Source: Acanthosepion esculentum (Eukaryota > Mollusca > Cephalopoda > Sepiida > Sepiidae). Taken from it: DNA of 64,000 bases. The DNA lies in assembly GCA_964036315.1 (NCBI GenBank), contig OZ038479.1:56948746-57012745 (forward strand), in the 5' to 3' direction. The notes below the pieces were generated by a model. It had not been told where the DNA came from. It did no database searches and saw nothing but the letters and a program-made list of their open reading frames with translations. Below, piece after piece: positions 11,411 through 22,044 of the stretch. The position numbers were made by a program, and so were the translations under genes. Every line of letters begins with the position of its first letter. Position 1 is the first letter of the stretch.

Positions 11411-11942
11411 ATATATAATAAACAATAAAATCCAAAATTACCTCATATGAGGAATAGCCTATGTCAGCAGACAAAGATAACGGTTGTCTGTCTTATCAAC
11501 CCTTGTGTGGACTGAGTTTGTGTCAGAAACAGAAATTTAACTGTGAAAGCTAAAAAGAGAAACAACCAGTTGAAAAACTAACTCTTCAAATGTCGAAGTA
11601 TAACTAATTTTTATTTCTATATCCCCCCTATAACCTCTTTACACTATATTAATTATAAATATTCAGGTTAAATTTTATAAAATTTCTTCCCTTTAAGACT
11701 AATACCTTCCCCCCTTCCCTAACCCCTACCTCGTGCCTTTCGTGTGACTGAAACATTGAAATTGATAAAAAAATTTTGACAAGTGGTTGTTTTTTTTTAG
11801 CTTTTGCAGTTAAATTTCTATTTCTGACATGAACTCAGTCAACACCAGGGTTGATAAGACAGACAACCAATATTGTTGTCTGCCGAAATAGGCTATTCCC
11901 CATATGAGATGATTTTGGATTTTATTGTTTATCAATTATATA
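11411..11942. mobile_element. Foldback MITE with inverted repeats of about 160 bp
   Basis: The left arm (11411-11585) contains AACAATAAAATCCAAAAT, GAATAGCCTATGTC and GTTGTCTGTCTTATCAACCC. The right arm (11775-11942) is the reverse complement with scattered differences and a small indel. The centre is AT-rich with CCTAACCCCTACC near 11720. No open frame. (TA)n starts about 20 bp after the right end. Confidence 0.7.
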
Positions 11943-11958
11943 CCAATGGGTTTGTTAC

Positions 11959-11961
<3 letters not shown>

Positions 11962-12011
<50 letters not shown>
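11962..12011. repeat. (TA)n microsatellite
   Basis: About 25 perfect TA units immediately after the foldback element. Confidence 0.95.
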
Positions 12012-12015
<4 letters not shown>

Positions 12016-12540
12016 GTTTAAAAGTTATTTATTTAACTGGATACTCATATTTGAGTAGATGCTCTGTTTTTATTTATTTATTAAACAGTATATTTATTTA
12101 TTCATTTACATCTATTGACCTTAAATATTCAAGAAATATGTGTTCTCCAGCAGGATATGAACTGTGTCCCCTAGGGGAAACCCTCATTACATCTGACATG
12201 CCTTAGACTTATTTTTCTAACAAGATTTCTCTTGTTAAAAAAATGTTGAACCACTTTTGAAGGTCATCCTGATGTTATGTGGACCACAGATCTTTTGTAT
12301 ATTTTCTGCTAATCAGTTTACATAGGGCAGGCAGACCAAAGCTGTTTTCTGAGTGTTTTTATCCTCTTGTACTCTCCTATCCTTGTTTGGCAGAGCTGCT
12401 TCCATGTACCCCAGGCAGTTGTTACATTGTAGGGTACTATTTATACTACCCATTTCCTGTTCATATGTTTCTGGGTCACCAAATTATGACTTTTACTTGA
12501 TATTGTAAGCAGTGGATGATCCCTTTTTTTAAACTGGGTG
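12012..12540. other. Non-coding sequence
   Basis: No gene recognised. The end leads into a Penelope-like terminal repeat at about 12541. Confidence 0.35.
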
Positions 12541-12670
12541 GTGGGTGTTGAAGAAGGCTGGAGTGTACAATGGCCGAAACATTGGGAATATAGCAAAAAA
12601 AGATGAGGACAACAGTCCAAAGAATGCAAATAGTGTAAATAATTAAAATAGGTCATCTCAGAAATAAAGA
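12541..12670 (+). mobile_element. Penelope-like terminal-repeat fragment, copy a
   Basis: Contains TTGAAGAAGGCTGGAGTGTA, GGCCGAAACATTG, AAAGATGAGGACAACAGTCC and ATAGTGTAAATAATTA, then TCATCTCAGAAAT. The same order follows the GIY-YIG endonuclease relic at 17290-17515, so this is the 3' terminal region of that element family. Confidence 0.55.
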
Positions 12671-12724
12671 CAAAATCACATTTAAACAAATAAATGAAAC
12701 ATCTGTCAGATTTAATCTATCTCT

Positions 12725-12728
<4 letters not shown>

Positions 12729-12799
<71 letters not shown>
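12729..12799. repeat. (TA)n microsatellite
   Basis: About 35 perfect TA units; apparent reading frames across it (repeated Ile-Tyr) are artefacts. Confidence 0.95.
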
Positions 12800-12802
<3 letters not shown>

Positions 12803-13650
12803 CTCAGAATTATCCTGTAGAAAAAGACAATATGTATAAAGGTGAAAAGACAACAGGAAAACTGTTGGCCAGTGCATTTTGTCCAATGTGGATTTTTTCA
12901 AAGCAAAATACGAAATGAATTTATTGAAACAAAGTATAACCAAAGACAAAATCTTGTTAGTAACTAGAAGAATTTAGAAACACTATTGTATATTCATTTG
13001 GTCAACTGAAAAATTACATCAATTACTTTTTATGTTTGAAGAGAATACTTTCACATGTATAAATATTGTTTGTATTGTTGTGTTGACAGATTCAACTGTT
13101 TTCTTTTGATTTCTTGATATATTTGTTGTGTACATTGGCTTGGGAGTGTAGTGATTCAATTAGGAATGGTGATATTGGGAAATATATATAGTGAAAGATG
13201 CAGTTACTGTTAAACAAGAAGCAGCTAGAGATTTATTTAAATCCCTTTACAAAATTCTCAATCTTTATTAAATAGAAAAATAGAAATTGATTTTGTTTTG
13301 TAACTAATGATAAATTTCATTGTTATATAAATTTTCTGCTCAGTCTTGCATTGCATTTTATGGAAAATGAAGGAATATTGTTTTTATTAAGGTGATCTTG
13401 TTATTCTCTTTTAGGCTTCCTTCTCTTGCACTCATGGATCATGTCTGCCTTATTTTGTATACACCTTTGATTAATTTGTGCTGATGTGTGCAACTTTTCC
13501 CTTCATGCTACTGAAAAGTTATAGTTCATTTATTCTCAGTAACTATGCATCTTTGGAGAATAAAATGTTACAGCTTTTAATGGGCAGTTCATTGTAAAAA
13601 CATGAAATTGGCAAATACACCTTCAAATATATTGTTATCCAAAGAAATAT
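12800..13650 (+). other. Intron of zinc-finger copy 2, distal part
   Basis: AT-rich and non-coding. Segments around 13300-13390 resemble 2035-2140 upstream of copy 1, fitting paralogous intron. Confidence 0.4.
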
Positions 13651-13985
13651 AATAATTTCTTTATTTACACTATTTACATTGTTCGGAATGTCGTCCTCAT
13701 CTTTGTTGCCATATTCATAATGTTTCGGTTGTTATACGTCCTGGCCTTCTTCAAGTGATTGGAATTTCAAACTGAACCCTTCATTTCGTCCGCGAGGGTA
13801 GATTGTTCTACTTCCACGTGCCATGCCTCTTCTAGATGTCTCAGTTATCTCTCTGAAGACGGCTGGAGCATACAACAGTCAAAACATCATGAATATGGCA
13901 ACAAAGACGAGGACAACAGTCTGAACAATGTAAATAGTGTAAATAATTACAATACCTCATCTCAGAAATTTAGACAGACAATAAT
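13651..13985. mobile_element. Penelope-like terminal repeats as an inverted pair, copy b
   Basis: 13651-13760 is the minus-strand copy (TTACACTATTTACATTGTTC, CATAATGTTTCGG, GGCCTTCTTCAAG). 13850-13985 is the plus-strand copy (CTGAAGACGGCTGGAGCATA, AATATGGCAACAAAGACGAG, ATAGTGTAAATAATTACAAT). About 90 bp of partly shared inner sequence lies between. The pair forms a long stem. Confidence 0.6.
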
Positions 13986-14256
13986 TTCTTATTAAAATTA
14001 TTACATTTATTTCTATACATGTTTTTACAGATAGAATCATTTATACATTGGACCAAGTTTGATGCTTGAGCAGTCTTGTTTCACAGACTGTCAGTTACTG
14101 CAAGTAGTTTGATCTTTTCTGCCGGCTGCATTATTGTCCTTGTGCCAGATTAAACACATTTTAGTATATAACTATATGTATCTACTGTAATATGAAGAGA
14201 TTTCATGTATTATTTACTGTCTCTTGTTAATATAGTGTTTATTTTTTTCTTCACAG

Positions 14257-14428
14257 ATGTTTTGGCTGAACAGAAAATCATGATATACATAAAAAAAACT
14301 GATATTATGGGGAATTTAAATAAAGAAAACAAGACTCTTGACTTTCCACGAAGAACTGAGAAAGATATGCATCAATCGTCATGTAAATGTTGTGTATCTA
14401 TGCAGTGAATTCCGATCTAGTGTAGCAA
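14257..14428 (+). pseudogene. Decayed 5' coding part of zinc-finger copy 2
   Basis: Begins after TTCTTCACAG (3' splice site, exon from 14257). Early sequence ATGTTTTGGCTGAA is shared with copies 3 and 4. A stretch GNLNKENKTLDF matches the decayed leader of copy 1. The first finger is ruined: SSCKCCVSMQ in one frame stops, then a shift of frame gives NSDLV, a stop, and [10 protein letters not shown], which continues into the intact array. Confidence 0.55.
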
Positions 14429-14953
14429 ATGGATGCACACACGGGAGAGAAACCCTATTCTTGTGAAGTTTGTGCATCTACATTTTTATGGAAGTCATGT
14501 TTGGTGGACCATGTGCGAATTCATACAGGTGAGAAACCATACTCTTGTGAAGTGTGTGGATCAGCATTTTCACGGAAGTCATATTTGGTGTACCATATGC
14601 GAACGCACACAGGAGAGAAACCATATGTTTGTGAAATATGTGGATCTGCATTTTCATGTAAGTCACATTTGGTTCACCATATGAGAACACACACAGGGGA
14701 GAAACCATATTCTTGTGATGTTTGTGCATCTTCATTTTCACAAAAGTCACATTTGGTACGCCATATGCGAACACACACTGGAGAAAAACCATATTCTTGT
14801 GAAGTTTGTGGATCTGCTTATTCATCTAGCTCAAATTTGGTGCGCCATGTGCGGATACACACAGGAGATAAACCATATTCTTGTGAAGTTTGTAGATCTG
14901 CATTTTCAGACAGGACAACATTGGTGAAACATATGCGAATGCACAAGAGATGA
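14429..14953 (+). CDS. C2H2 zinc-finger protein, 6-finger array (copy 2)
   Basis: A 174-residue open frame. Residues 1-9 (MDAHTGEKP) are the tail of a broken finger; its Met is the one normally found in the HMRTHTG linker, so this start is accidental or an internal one. Six fingers follow at 10-174, all with Cys2His2 ligands. Helix residues -1 to 6 are WKSCLVD, RKSYLVY, CKSHLVH, QKSHLVR, SSSNLVR, DRTTLVK. It ends at MHKR and a stop. It is shorter than copies 1, 3 and 4 because fingers on both sides have decayed. DNA binding is expected if expressed; no repressor or other effector domain is present. Confidence 0.75.
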   Translation: MDAHTGEKPYSCEVCASTFLWKSCLVDHVRIHTGEKPYSCEVCGSAFSRKSYLVYHMRTHTGEKPYVCEICGSAFSCKSHLVHHMRTHTGEKPYSCDVCASSFSQKSHLVRHMRTHTGEKPYSCEVCGSAYSSSSNLVRHVRIHTGDKPYSCEVCRSAFSDRTTLVKHMRMHKR

Positions 14954-15480
<527 letters not shown>

Positions 15481-15582
15481 ATGAATATCAAAATAAAAGA
15501 TATCTTTGAAATCTCAATTAAAATTTAAATCTTTGCATTTTCATTGAAAGCTTCTATGTACCATATCTTTACAGGATGATGG

Positions 15583-16345
15583 TAATCATGGCTCTCCACA
15601 ATTTCCTGTCCTATGTAGCTCTTAATAAATTTTGTCTTTTTGTTATCTCTCCTAAACCTTGTTCCACCATTCATTTATTCGAGCTCACTAGGTAGGTTGT
15701 GTCTTGTGTTCTTTTGCCCCTCTTGCCTTCAATCTGTCATGTGAGTGTCAAATTTTCCAAGCCTTAGAAATTTTAATTACCTCTTCCTGATGTTAAGTAT
15801 AAGGGCCCTTTCTGTTTTTATTTTCTCTAAAACTCCATCACTGTTCAGGCCATAGTATTCTCATCCTCCTTCTGTAGAGCCATGTTTCTGCTGCTTTAAG
15901 TTTTTTCTTCATTTGTGGATAGATTGTTTGCCATCTGGGAGGACTTGAATTACATAACAGTTCAGTACTCTTTTCATTGTTTCTAATGAAATTTTCTTGT
16001 TTCTTGATATTTTGCCTACTTTTTGGAAGGCACTTTTTGCTAACCCTATATGTCTTTGGATTTCAGTGTCACATGTAATTTGCATGCTGGGTTATTCCTT
16101 TTATTAACAACCATGCTGTCTTCTTGCAATTGATGTTTTTCTTTACTTATTGCTTTCCTTCACAGCCTTCTGTACCAGTTCTTGTAGTTTCCTTTGTATG
16201 TCTGCTATCAATACTATATCATCTGCATATCTCATGTTGTTAAGATTGTGGCTGCCGATAATGACTCATGTTCGGACTTTTAATTCTCTCAGAATCACCT
16301 CACTGTATAGGTTGAATAAATTTGAGAAGACACATCCATATTTTA
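15583..16345 (-). pseudogene. LINE reverse-transcriptase palm-to-C-terminus fragment
   Basis: Minus-strand translation, with frame breaks, gives LYSEVILRELK, then SHNLNNMRYADDIVLIAD (the RT motif C with catalytic Asp-Asp), QRKLQELVQKAVKES, a thumb-type segment like IGLAKSAFQK, and a C-terminal tail matching 818-1050. Motifs A and B and all N-terminal parts are missing. This is a 5'-truncated non-LTR retrotransposon; I would place it near RTE/CR1-like elements but cannot fix the clade. Its palm region is homologous to the 154-bp satellite unit found elsewhere in the window. Confidence 0.75.
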
Positions 16346-16489
16346 TACCCACATTTTTTATTTTTCACAAGGATGCAAGGCAGTTCACAGATAATAAAGA
16401 AATAGGAATCAGTAGAGAATCATGATTGCATCCTGAAGGGATATGGCATTTTTGTTTTTAATGTACAATGTATTGTTGTATTTGTTTTA

Positions 16490-16773
16490 TTTCTTAATAG
16501 AATTGTTCATTTAATTGATTTCCATTGAAAGTTTTACCATAGGCCTGTCAGCCATATATTTCAGCAAGTGGTATGTATTGGTACAAGTTTGGAAAGAAGT
16601 TCATATCCATCCTTTTCAGGTGTCTCCTCTCCTGATTTGAATTCAGATTTTTCCTTCTGTGCTGTTGGCCAACCAAGACAAGCACCCAGTTTTTTTGTCT
16701 TATTCATAGCTGGTGGTAGGAGAGATGGATTCATGCCTGTATATATCTTTCACCATTTATATTTTGTGTTCTA
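16490..16773. repeat. Dispersed repeat, uninterrupted copy
   Basis: Contains GATTTCCATTGAAAGTTT, GTCAGCCATATATTTCAG, CCAACCAAGACAAG and GAGATGGATTCATGCCTG. The same order occurs at 47045-47430, where a 158-bp MITE interrupts it at the TA corresponding to about 16557. No coding capacity recognised. Confidence 0.65.
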
Positions 16774-17285
16774 CAAGGGTTGTTGAAAAAGTTCTAAGCC
16801 TCACCCAGAAGGAGTTGGAGAAACAAGAGTGTTTTTCGCTGTTTTTCAATATAGTCCTCCTTGACATCAACACACTTAGTCCAATGATGCTTAAGCATTG
16901 CAATCCCATCACAGAAGAAGGTGGCATCCTGGTTCTCCAAAAACTCATTCACAGCCCTATACGATCTCATCATTGTCTCCAAAATGATATCCACACAGGT
17001 GGGATTTGAGTTTATGAAATAAGAAGCAATCAGATAGGGACTAGTGAGTGAGGAGGATGGGGGTAACAATTCAATGCCACAGTCGGCTGCTACAGCTAGT
17101 GCAACCTGAGCAGTGTGAACAGGTGCATCATCCTGGAGCACACACCTAATCACAGCTTTCTCTCTCTGCATTTGAACTTGATTGCTTCCTTCAGTTATCT
17201 TAATTCTGATGCATAGTACTATCCATTAATAGTTTCCCTTTTCCAGGTAGTCTATCTTGATTACGCCTTCAAAATAAACACAGAC
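16774..17285 (-). pseudogene. Mariner transposase fragment
   Basis: On the minus strand a 125-residue open segment (16794-17171) carries LQDDAPVHTAQVALAVAA (motif around the second catalytic Asp) and the mariner C-terminal signature GIAMLKHHWTKCVDV and DYIEK. Upstream, broken frames to about 17285 give FEGVIKIDYLEKG and YYASELR. The motif that usually reads SPDLAPSD is SPYLIASY here, so the third catalytic Asp is lost. A probable terminal repeat starts after TA at 16772-16773 (CAAGGGTTGTTGAAAAAG). The N-terminal DNA-binding part is missing; the fragment abuts Penelope-like sequence. Confidence 0.75.
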
Positions 17286-17515
17286 ACCTATTTCAAGTAA
17301 GATCCCTCATAGAGGAGAACATGACTAAGGACTGTGTGTACACCATCCCATGCAGCTGCGGTAAGAAATATAAAGGAGAAACAGCCGGCCCCTTTAAAAT
17401 AAGACTGCAAGAACACCATGAAGCCATAACATGAGGAGAGATAGAAAAATCAGGCCGATATATGGAGGGAATGGGACGATCATTGAACAAAGTACCCCAG
17501 TGGACTAAATAAAGG
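17286..17515 (+). pseudogene. Penelope-like GIY-YIG endonuclease relic
   Basis: Plus-strand reading with a few stops gives VYTIPCSCGKKYKGETAGPF, then KIRLQEHHEAIT, a stop, and EIEKSGRYMEG. This matches the GIY-YIG nuclease domain at the C-terminus of Penelope-like retroelements (VY-x-IPC-x-CG, Y-x-GET, R-x-x-EH). The reverse transcriptase is absent. The piece leads straight into the terminal repeat at 17520, as expected for the 3' end of such an element. Confidence 0.65.
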
Positions 17516-17670
17516 GTTCAGTTCAAAATTTCAGTAACCTGAAGAAGGCCGGAGCGTACACTGACCGAAACATCGTGAATATGGCAACAAATGCGAGGAC
17601 AACAATCCGAACAATGTTAAGTAGTGTAAATAATTACAATAGCTCATCTCAGAAATACAGACAGATATTG
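17516..17670 (+). mobile_element. Penelope-like terminal repeat, copy c
   Basis: Reference copy of the terminal repeat: CCTGAAGAAGGCCGGAGCGT, GACCGAAACATCGTG, AATATGGCAACAAATGCGAG, GTGTAAATAATTACAATAG, CTCATCTCAGAAATACAGAC. Because it follows the GIY-YIG relic it identifies the other copies at 12541, 13651, 20905, 21290, 45905 and 46015. The CTGAAGA...CGAAAC arrangement resembles a hammerhead ribozyme core. Confidence 0.6.
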
Positions 17671-18230
17671 ATGTTTTAAATCGCTTACTAATTTTTTAAA
17701 AAAATATAGAAAACCTACCAACAGATTAAATAAGCAATCCAATAAAGATTTTAAAAGAGTAAAACAAGAAAAAGAAATAAATACACATACAAGACTAGTT
17801 AGTCTGAATGACAAACAAAGAAAAATGTAAAAAGGAATATGATAAAAGCAGCCGGAGTCCTGAACATAGAAAGAAGACCATTTGTCTAAATGTGTAAGAG
17901 GAAGGTAGCAAACAAATACTTTGCTTACATCAATAAAGTTTGCTCTGATACATTTAGGAACAGTGTATGCAGTGAACATGTGGTGAAAAGGATATTAAAG
18001 AAATACAAATGTAAAATAAATGCAGAGAAGATGGCTAAATTAAACAAATGTTCAAGTAATAATAATAATAATTTCCAAAGCAGAGAGAAAAGATTTTAAA
18101 GGTTACCTATTGATGAGGCTATCGTTGGGGTAAGGTTTAGGAGATTGAAAAGAAAATAAGATAAAATGCACCGTGATTTCTTTTTCCTTTTGTTTTCATT
18201 AGGGTTTACTTAAGCAAACTGAAGCCATCT
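17671..18230. other. Non-coding sequence
   Basis: AT-rich. An (AAT)n run lies near 18058-18072. No gene recognised. Confidence 0.35.
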
Positions 18231-18376
18231 GAGCCACAAGCTGTTTATTTAGCAATGTTTGAAGAAGAAAAAAAACAGTCATAATGGAAGAAAGAAAAGA
18301 TTCTGCAACAGTGGAGTGACCACATTGGAGAACTCTTCCATGGTAACAGATAGAAACGGGTAATATGCTTTTTTAT
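18231..18376. repeat. Dispersed 145-bp-type repeat, part 1
   Basis: Carries GAAGAAGAAAA, CAGTCATAATGGAAGAAAG, GCAACAGTGGAGT and TCCATGGTAACAGATAGAAA, the order found in the tandem copies at 41520-42240. It is cut off by the MITE at 18377. Confidence 0.6.
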
Positions 18377-18870
18377 GCCCCACGCTAAATATCTAATAAA
18401 AAATTTCTCAAATAGTTATATTTATGTTTAAATTTACAAGCTTAATTCGAAAATAACAAAGACATTTTGATAAAATATACCATTTAGAAGTTATCGACAA
18501 TAAAAGTTCGGACTCATCCGTGTCACGGCACCCATTACTGGCGTTGTTTGTATATATTTGCCGCGGAATAGACTTTATTGTCTTGATTATTGCGCACGCA
18601 ATGAGTCTGCAGTTGCGCAGTAATTGAGACAAGTAAGAACCGTAAAAAGTCCGTCAACAAGGTATTCTTCCGCGAAAATCTAATCAACAGCGAATGTATG
18701 CAAACAACGCCAGTAATGGGTGCTGTGCCGTAACGCAAATGGGTGCGAACTTTTATTGTCTATATAACTCCAAAACGGTAGATTTTATAAAAGTTTCGTG
18801 GTTATTTTCGAATTAAGCATGTAAATTTACACCTATTCGGCAAATTTTTATTAGATAATTAGCGCTGGGC
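18377..18870. mobile_element. MITE with about 165-bp inverted repeats and CpG-containing core
   Basis: Ends are GCCCCACGC and GCGCTGGGC. Inner arms share CTTAATTCGAAAATAAC, GACAATAAAAGTTCG and CACCCATTACTGGCGTTG (reverse-complemented on the right at 18700-18850). The core holds CCGCGGAATAG, TTGCGCACGCAATG and TTCCGCGAAAAT. It lies between two parts of the 145-bp-type repeat, so it is a later insertion. Confidence 0.7.
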
Positions 18871-18879
18871 TTCAAAAGC

Positions 18880-19195
18880 AAATTACCCAGTCTGAAGAGA
18901 AAAACAATCATAATGGAACAAAGAAAAGGTGCTTCAATAGTAGAATTGGAGAACCTTACCATGGCAACAGATAGAAATCTACAATATAGACAAGATAAAA
19001 GAAAATGCAGTAAATAAAACATACTCTTTGCCTGGATGTATAAAGTCTGAAGAGAAAAGCAATCATAATGGAACAAAGAAATGATGCTGCAACAATGGCG
19101 TTAACATATTGAAGAACACTTCCATGCTATTTGCCAGGATTTATAAGATCTGAAGAGGAAAAACAATCATGCATAATGGAACAAAGAAAGTATTT
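18880..19195. repeat. Dispersed 145-bp-type repeat, part 2
   Basis: Three partial tandem copies marked by CAATCATAATGGAACAAAG at about 18906, 19061 and 19162, with CATGGCAACAGATAGAAA and GGATGTATAAAGTCTGAAGA. Confidence 0.65.
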
Positions 19196-19739
19196 TTTGG
19201 TTTGAATTTCTTGGATGAGGAGCTATTATTATTTATATTTATTGTCCTCAGGTTGTTTTTATCATAACGTTTTCTGCTGTTGTACCCTCCAGCCTCCCTC
19301 GGGTGTATATTGTTCTGGGTAACCTACAGAGAATTCCGAACTGAACTCTTTGGGGTAGATTGTTCACTTTCCACTGTTGATATCTAAGGATCTAATTCTT
19401 ATTTTATTTACCATTGTCCAGTTGTTGCTCGCCTGTTTCCACTAACTGCAAGTACACACTGACAACTGAGATAAAGTAACTTCCCCATCAACTACACTGC
19501 GGGATCTTGATCAAAATTCAATGATGGAATATCGTTATTTTTTTTTACACTAACAATATTTATTTTTGGTAAGACTTGGGATAAATTTTCAGTATGTTCA
19601 CGGTTGATATTGTATTTTCTATTTAAAATGAAATAGCACCTGGAATTTTTCTTTTACGTAAGTCTAAAATTTTGTGAACTTAAAATTTAAAAAAACTGGG
19701 GAAACGTTCTTTTTTGTTTTAAATGCGAAGAAAAAAAAA
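19196..19739. other. Sequence ahead of candidate first exon (copy 3)
   Basis: 19260-19380 resembles inner Penelope-like sequence (ATTCCGAACTGAACTC, GGGTAGATTGTTC). The rest is AT-rich. No CpG-rich block is present, unlike upstream of the blocks at 8497 and 61820. Confidence 0.35.
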
Positions 19740-20017
19740 CAAGGAACCAAATCTTGTCTAACACCGCTTGACTTCTTTCGCCTTACATAATCAAATTGAA
19801 ATTTTTCTTAAAAATAATTTCACTTTTGTATCGATTTTTTTTTTCCATTTCTTAATTCTTTTGTTTCTGTCATTCGTTTCAAATTCGACATTATTAATAT
19901 GAACTGAAAGAACACTACAAAAATTGGGGAGGTTGACAGAGAAATCCCAACAAAATTATTTGAACAGAAAGAAATCATCCCGTTTTGTTTTTCTCATTGC
20001 ATTTTCCTGTTTGAAAA
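19740..20017 (+). other. Candidate non-coding first exon, zinc-finger copy 3
   Basis: Begins CAAGGAACCAAATCTTGTCT, then AACACCGCTTGACTTCTTTC, a T-rich middle, AGAAATCATCCCGTTTTG and ends before GTAAGT at 20018-20023. Same layout as the blocks at 8497, 34301 and 61820. Splicing to 21698 would remove about 1.7 kb. Confidence 0.5.
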
Positions 20018-20023
20018 GTAAGT

Positions 20024-20904
20024 GGAAGAATCGAAATAATTTTGATAAAAACAAATAATAAAAAATCGTTATCTGCCGATATGTCTTTACTCTTTACATT
20101 TGTTTCTGTTAGTTAGTATCATAAAAAAAAAAAATGAAAATAAATTCAGGTGTGATTCAATCTTTCAAAAGAAAAATTATTTTGAATTTGAAATGTGATT
20201 TTTAAACAACTTTAAAAGGAAATTAGATTGTTTTTTTTCTTCATTACTTTTTTCTTTGTTTTGTTTTTTTTTAATATTTTTTTTTACGTTAAATTAATTT
20301 GAACAGGAAAAGTTACATAAAAATTATTTTGGCTTGAAGTTAAGGCGATTTTTCGTAATGGTTTTTAATTTTTTTAGGCAAAATTAAAAAGAACACGTTA
20401 GTTTTTCTTTAACTGTGTATCACGGACCCCCCCCCCCCAAATTAAAAAACGTACACACGAGATCTCGATAAACAGGTCACTATTCTAAAATTTCAACAAA
20501 GTTTTATTCATTCATAATTAATAAGTAGTGAAAATTTCGTTTTTTTTTGTTTTTTTAAATCGGATAATTCCTCTATTTTTGACAAATATTTAAAATAAAT
20601 CCGGAGGTAGCGATTTTTTTGCTTCCATTTATTTCGGTAAAAAAAAAAAAAAATTGTCCATTTTGCAACTAAAATCTTTTTTAATGTCTTGTCGAAAAAG
20701 TGATCAACAAAACTGCAAAATGAGTTTTTATAATTTTCTTTACGACAAACATAATTTACATATTGGAAAGAAATAACAACAACACTTAATTAATGCTGAT
20801 TTAAAGGTTACAAATCAAAAATGTTCTTTAATTGGGGAAAAAAAAAATCAGCAAATGGCTGACAAAAAACTCAATATTTCCCAAAAATACGCTAAAAAAG
20901 AGCA
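20024..20904 (+). other. Intron of zinc-finger copy 3
   Basis: AT-rich, non-coding, with poly(T), poly(A) and one C9 run at 20430-20438. No gene recognised. Confidence 0.45.
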
Positions 20905-21405
20905 TATATTTCTGAGATGAGGTATTGTAACTATTTACATTGTTTGGATTGTTGTCCTCATCTTTATTGCTTTATTCACAATGTTCTGGATATTGTACAC
21001 TCTGGCCTTCTTCAGGTGATATTTCTTGGAATTTTGAACTGAATCCTTTATTTAGTCCATGGGGATAGATTTATGCATTCCAAAAATTTGCTCATGAATG
21101 TCCCCAAGGACACATGGCCCAGTGTATAAAAGCATTGGTTGACTAACCCCAAAAGTGACTTAACCATAAGAGTTCAATCCCTAGCTGCTGAGATAACAAA
21201 AACTTGGAGAGTTATCAAGAGGAATTAACTAAATTAACTGAGGTATCCAAAAGCACGGCCTGTAGAATTAGGACAATCTATCTCCATGGACGAAATAAAG
21301 GCTTTGGTTTGAAATTCCAATAAATATCACCTGTAGTAGGCTGGAGCATATGGTGGCTAAAATATTGTGAATATGGCAATGTAATAAACAGTGTAAATAT
21401 CTTCA
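20905..21405. mobile_element. Penelope-like terminal repeats as an inverted pair, copy d
   Basis: 20905-21065 is the minus-strand copy (TTTCTGAGATGAGGTATTGT, GTTGTCCTCATCTTTATTGC, TCTGGCCTTCTTCAGGTGAT, then GGAATTTTGAACTGAATCC). 21285-21405 is a diverged plus-strand copy (GAAATTCCAATAAATATCAC, GTAGGCTGGAGCATATGG, TTGTGAATATGGCAATG). About 220 bp lie between. It sits wholly inside the inferred intron of copy 3. Confidence 0.55.
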
Positions 21406-21698
21406 AATGTATTGATAACCAAAGAAATAAAAAAAATGTTAGACATGAAAAATATTACCTTCCTTTTCATGTCTTTTATACATTTTTATAAAACTTTGGT
21501 GGTTAAGCAACCTTATTTCAAAGACAATTGGCTATCTGCAATGTATTTGATCGTGACTAATTCCTGCATTTTTGTGTCCTTGTGCCAGACTAAATTAGAC
21601 TTAGTATGTAACTACATGTCCCTTTTAAAGTATAAACTGATTTCATATATTATTCACTGTCTTTTGTTAACATATATTTTATTACTTTTTCTTCACAG

Positions 21699-22044
21699 AT
21701 GTTTTGGCTGAATAGAAAATAATGATATTGACAAAAACTGTTATTATTGCAAATTTCAATGAAAGAAAACAAGACTCTTGATTTAAAATAACAAACTGAC
21801 AAATATATTCTGCAATATTCATGCAATCGTTGTGTATTTTCATTGGTGAAATGAATATTAACTGGTAAAAAACATTTTCTTTGAAATGTGTGGTTTGTCT
21901 TTCCACTAAACACCATGTTACATATAGGTAAACCTGAGAGCCTTACGAAGGTTGAAAATATCTTTAGAGAAGTCAAATTTTATTTAACGTAACTTTGTGA
22001 AATACATGCCTCTTCAATTCTGGAAATGCCCTTTTAAATGAAAA
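21699..22044 (+). pseudogene. Decayed 5' coding part of zinc-finger copy 3
   Basis: Begins after TTTCTTCACAG with ATGTTTTGGCTGAAT, then a stop. A stretch like ANFNERKQ recalls the copy 1 leader. A ruined first finger (SCNRCVFSLVK then stop) lies near 21818-21850. No open frame links the splice site to the intact fingers. Confidence 0.55.

Noticed and set aside
11873..12918. Open frames with long Ile-Tyr runs (also at 23626-24149)
   Set aside because: Translation of (TA)n microsatellites.
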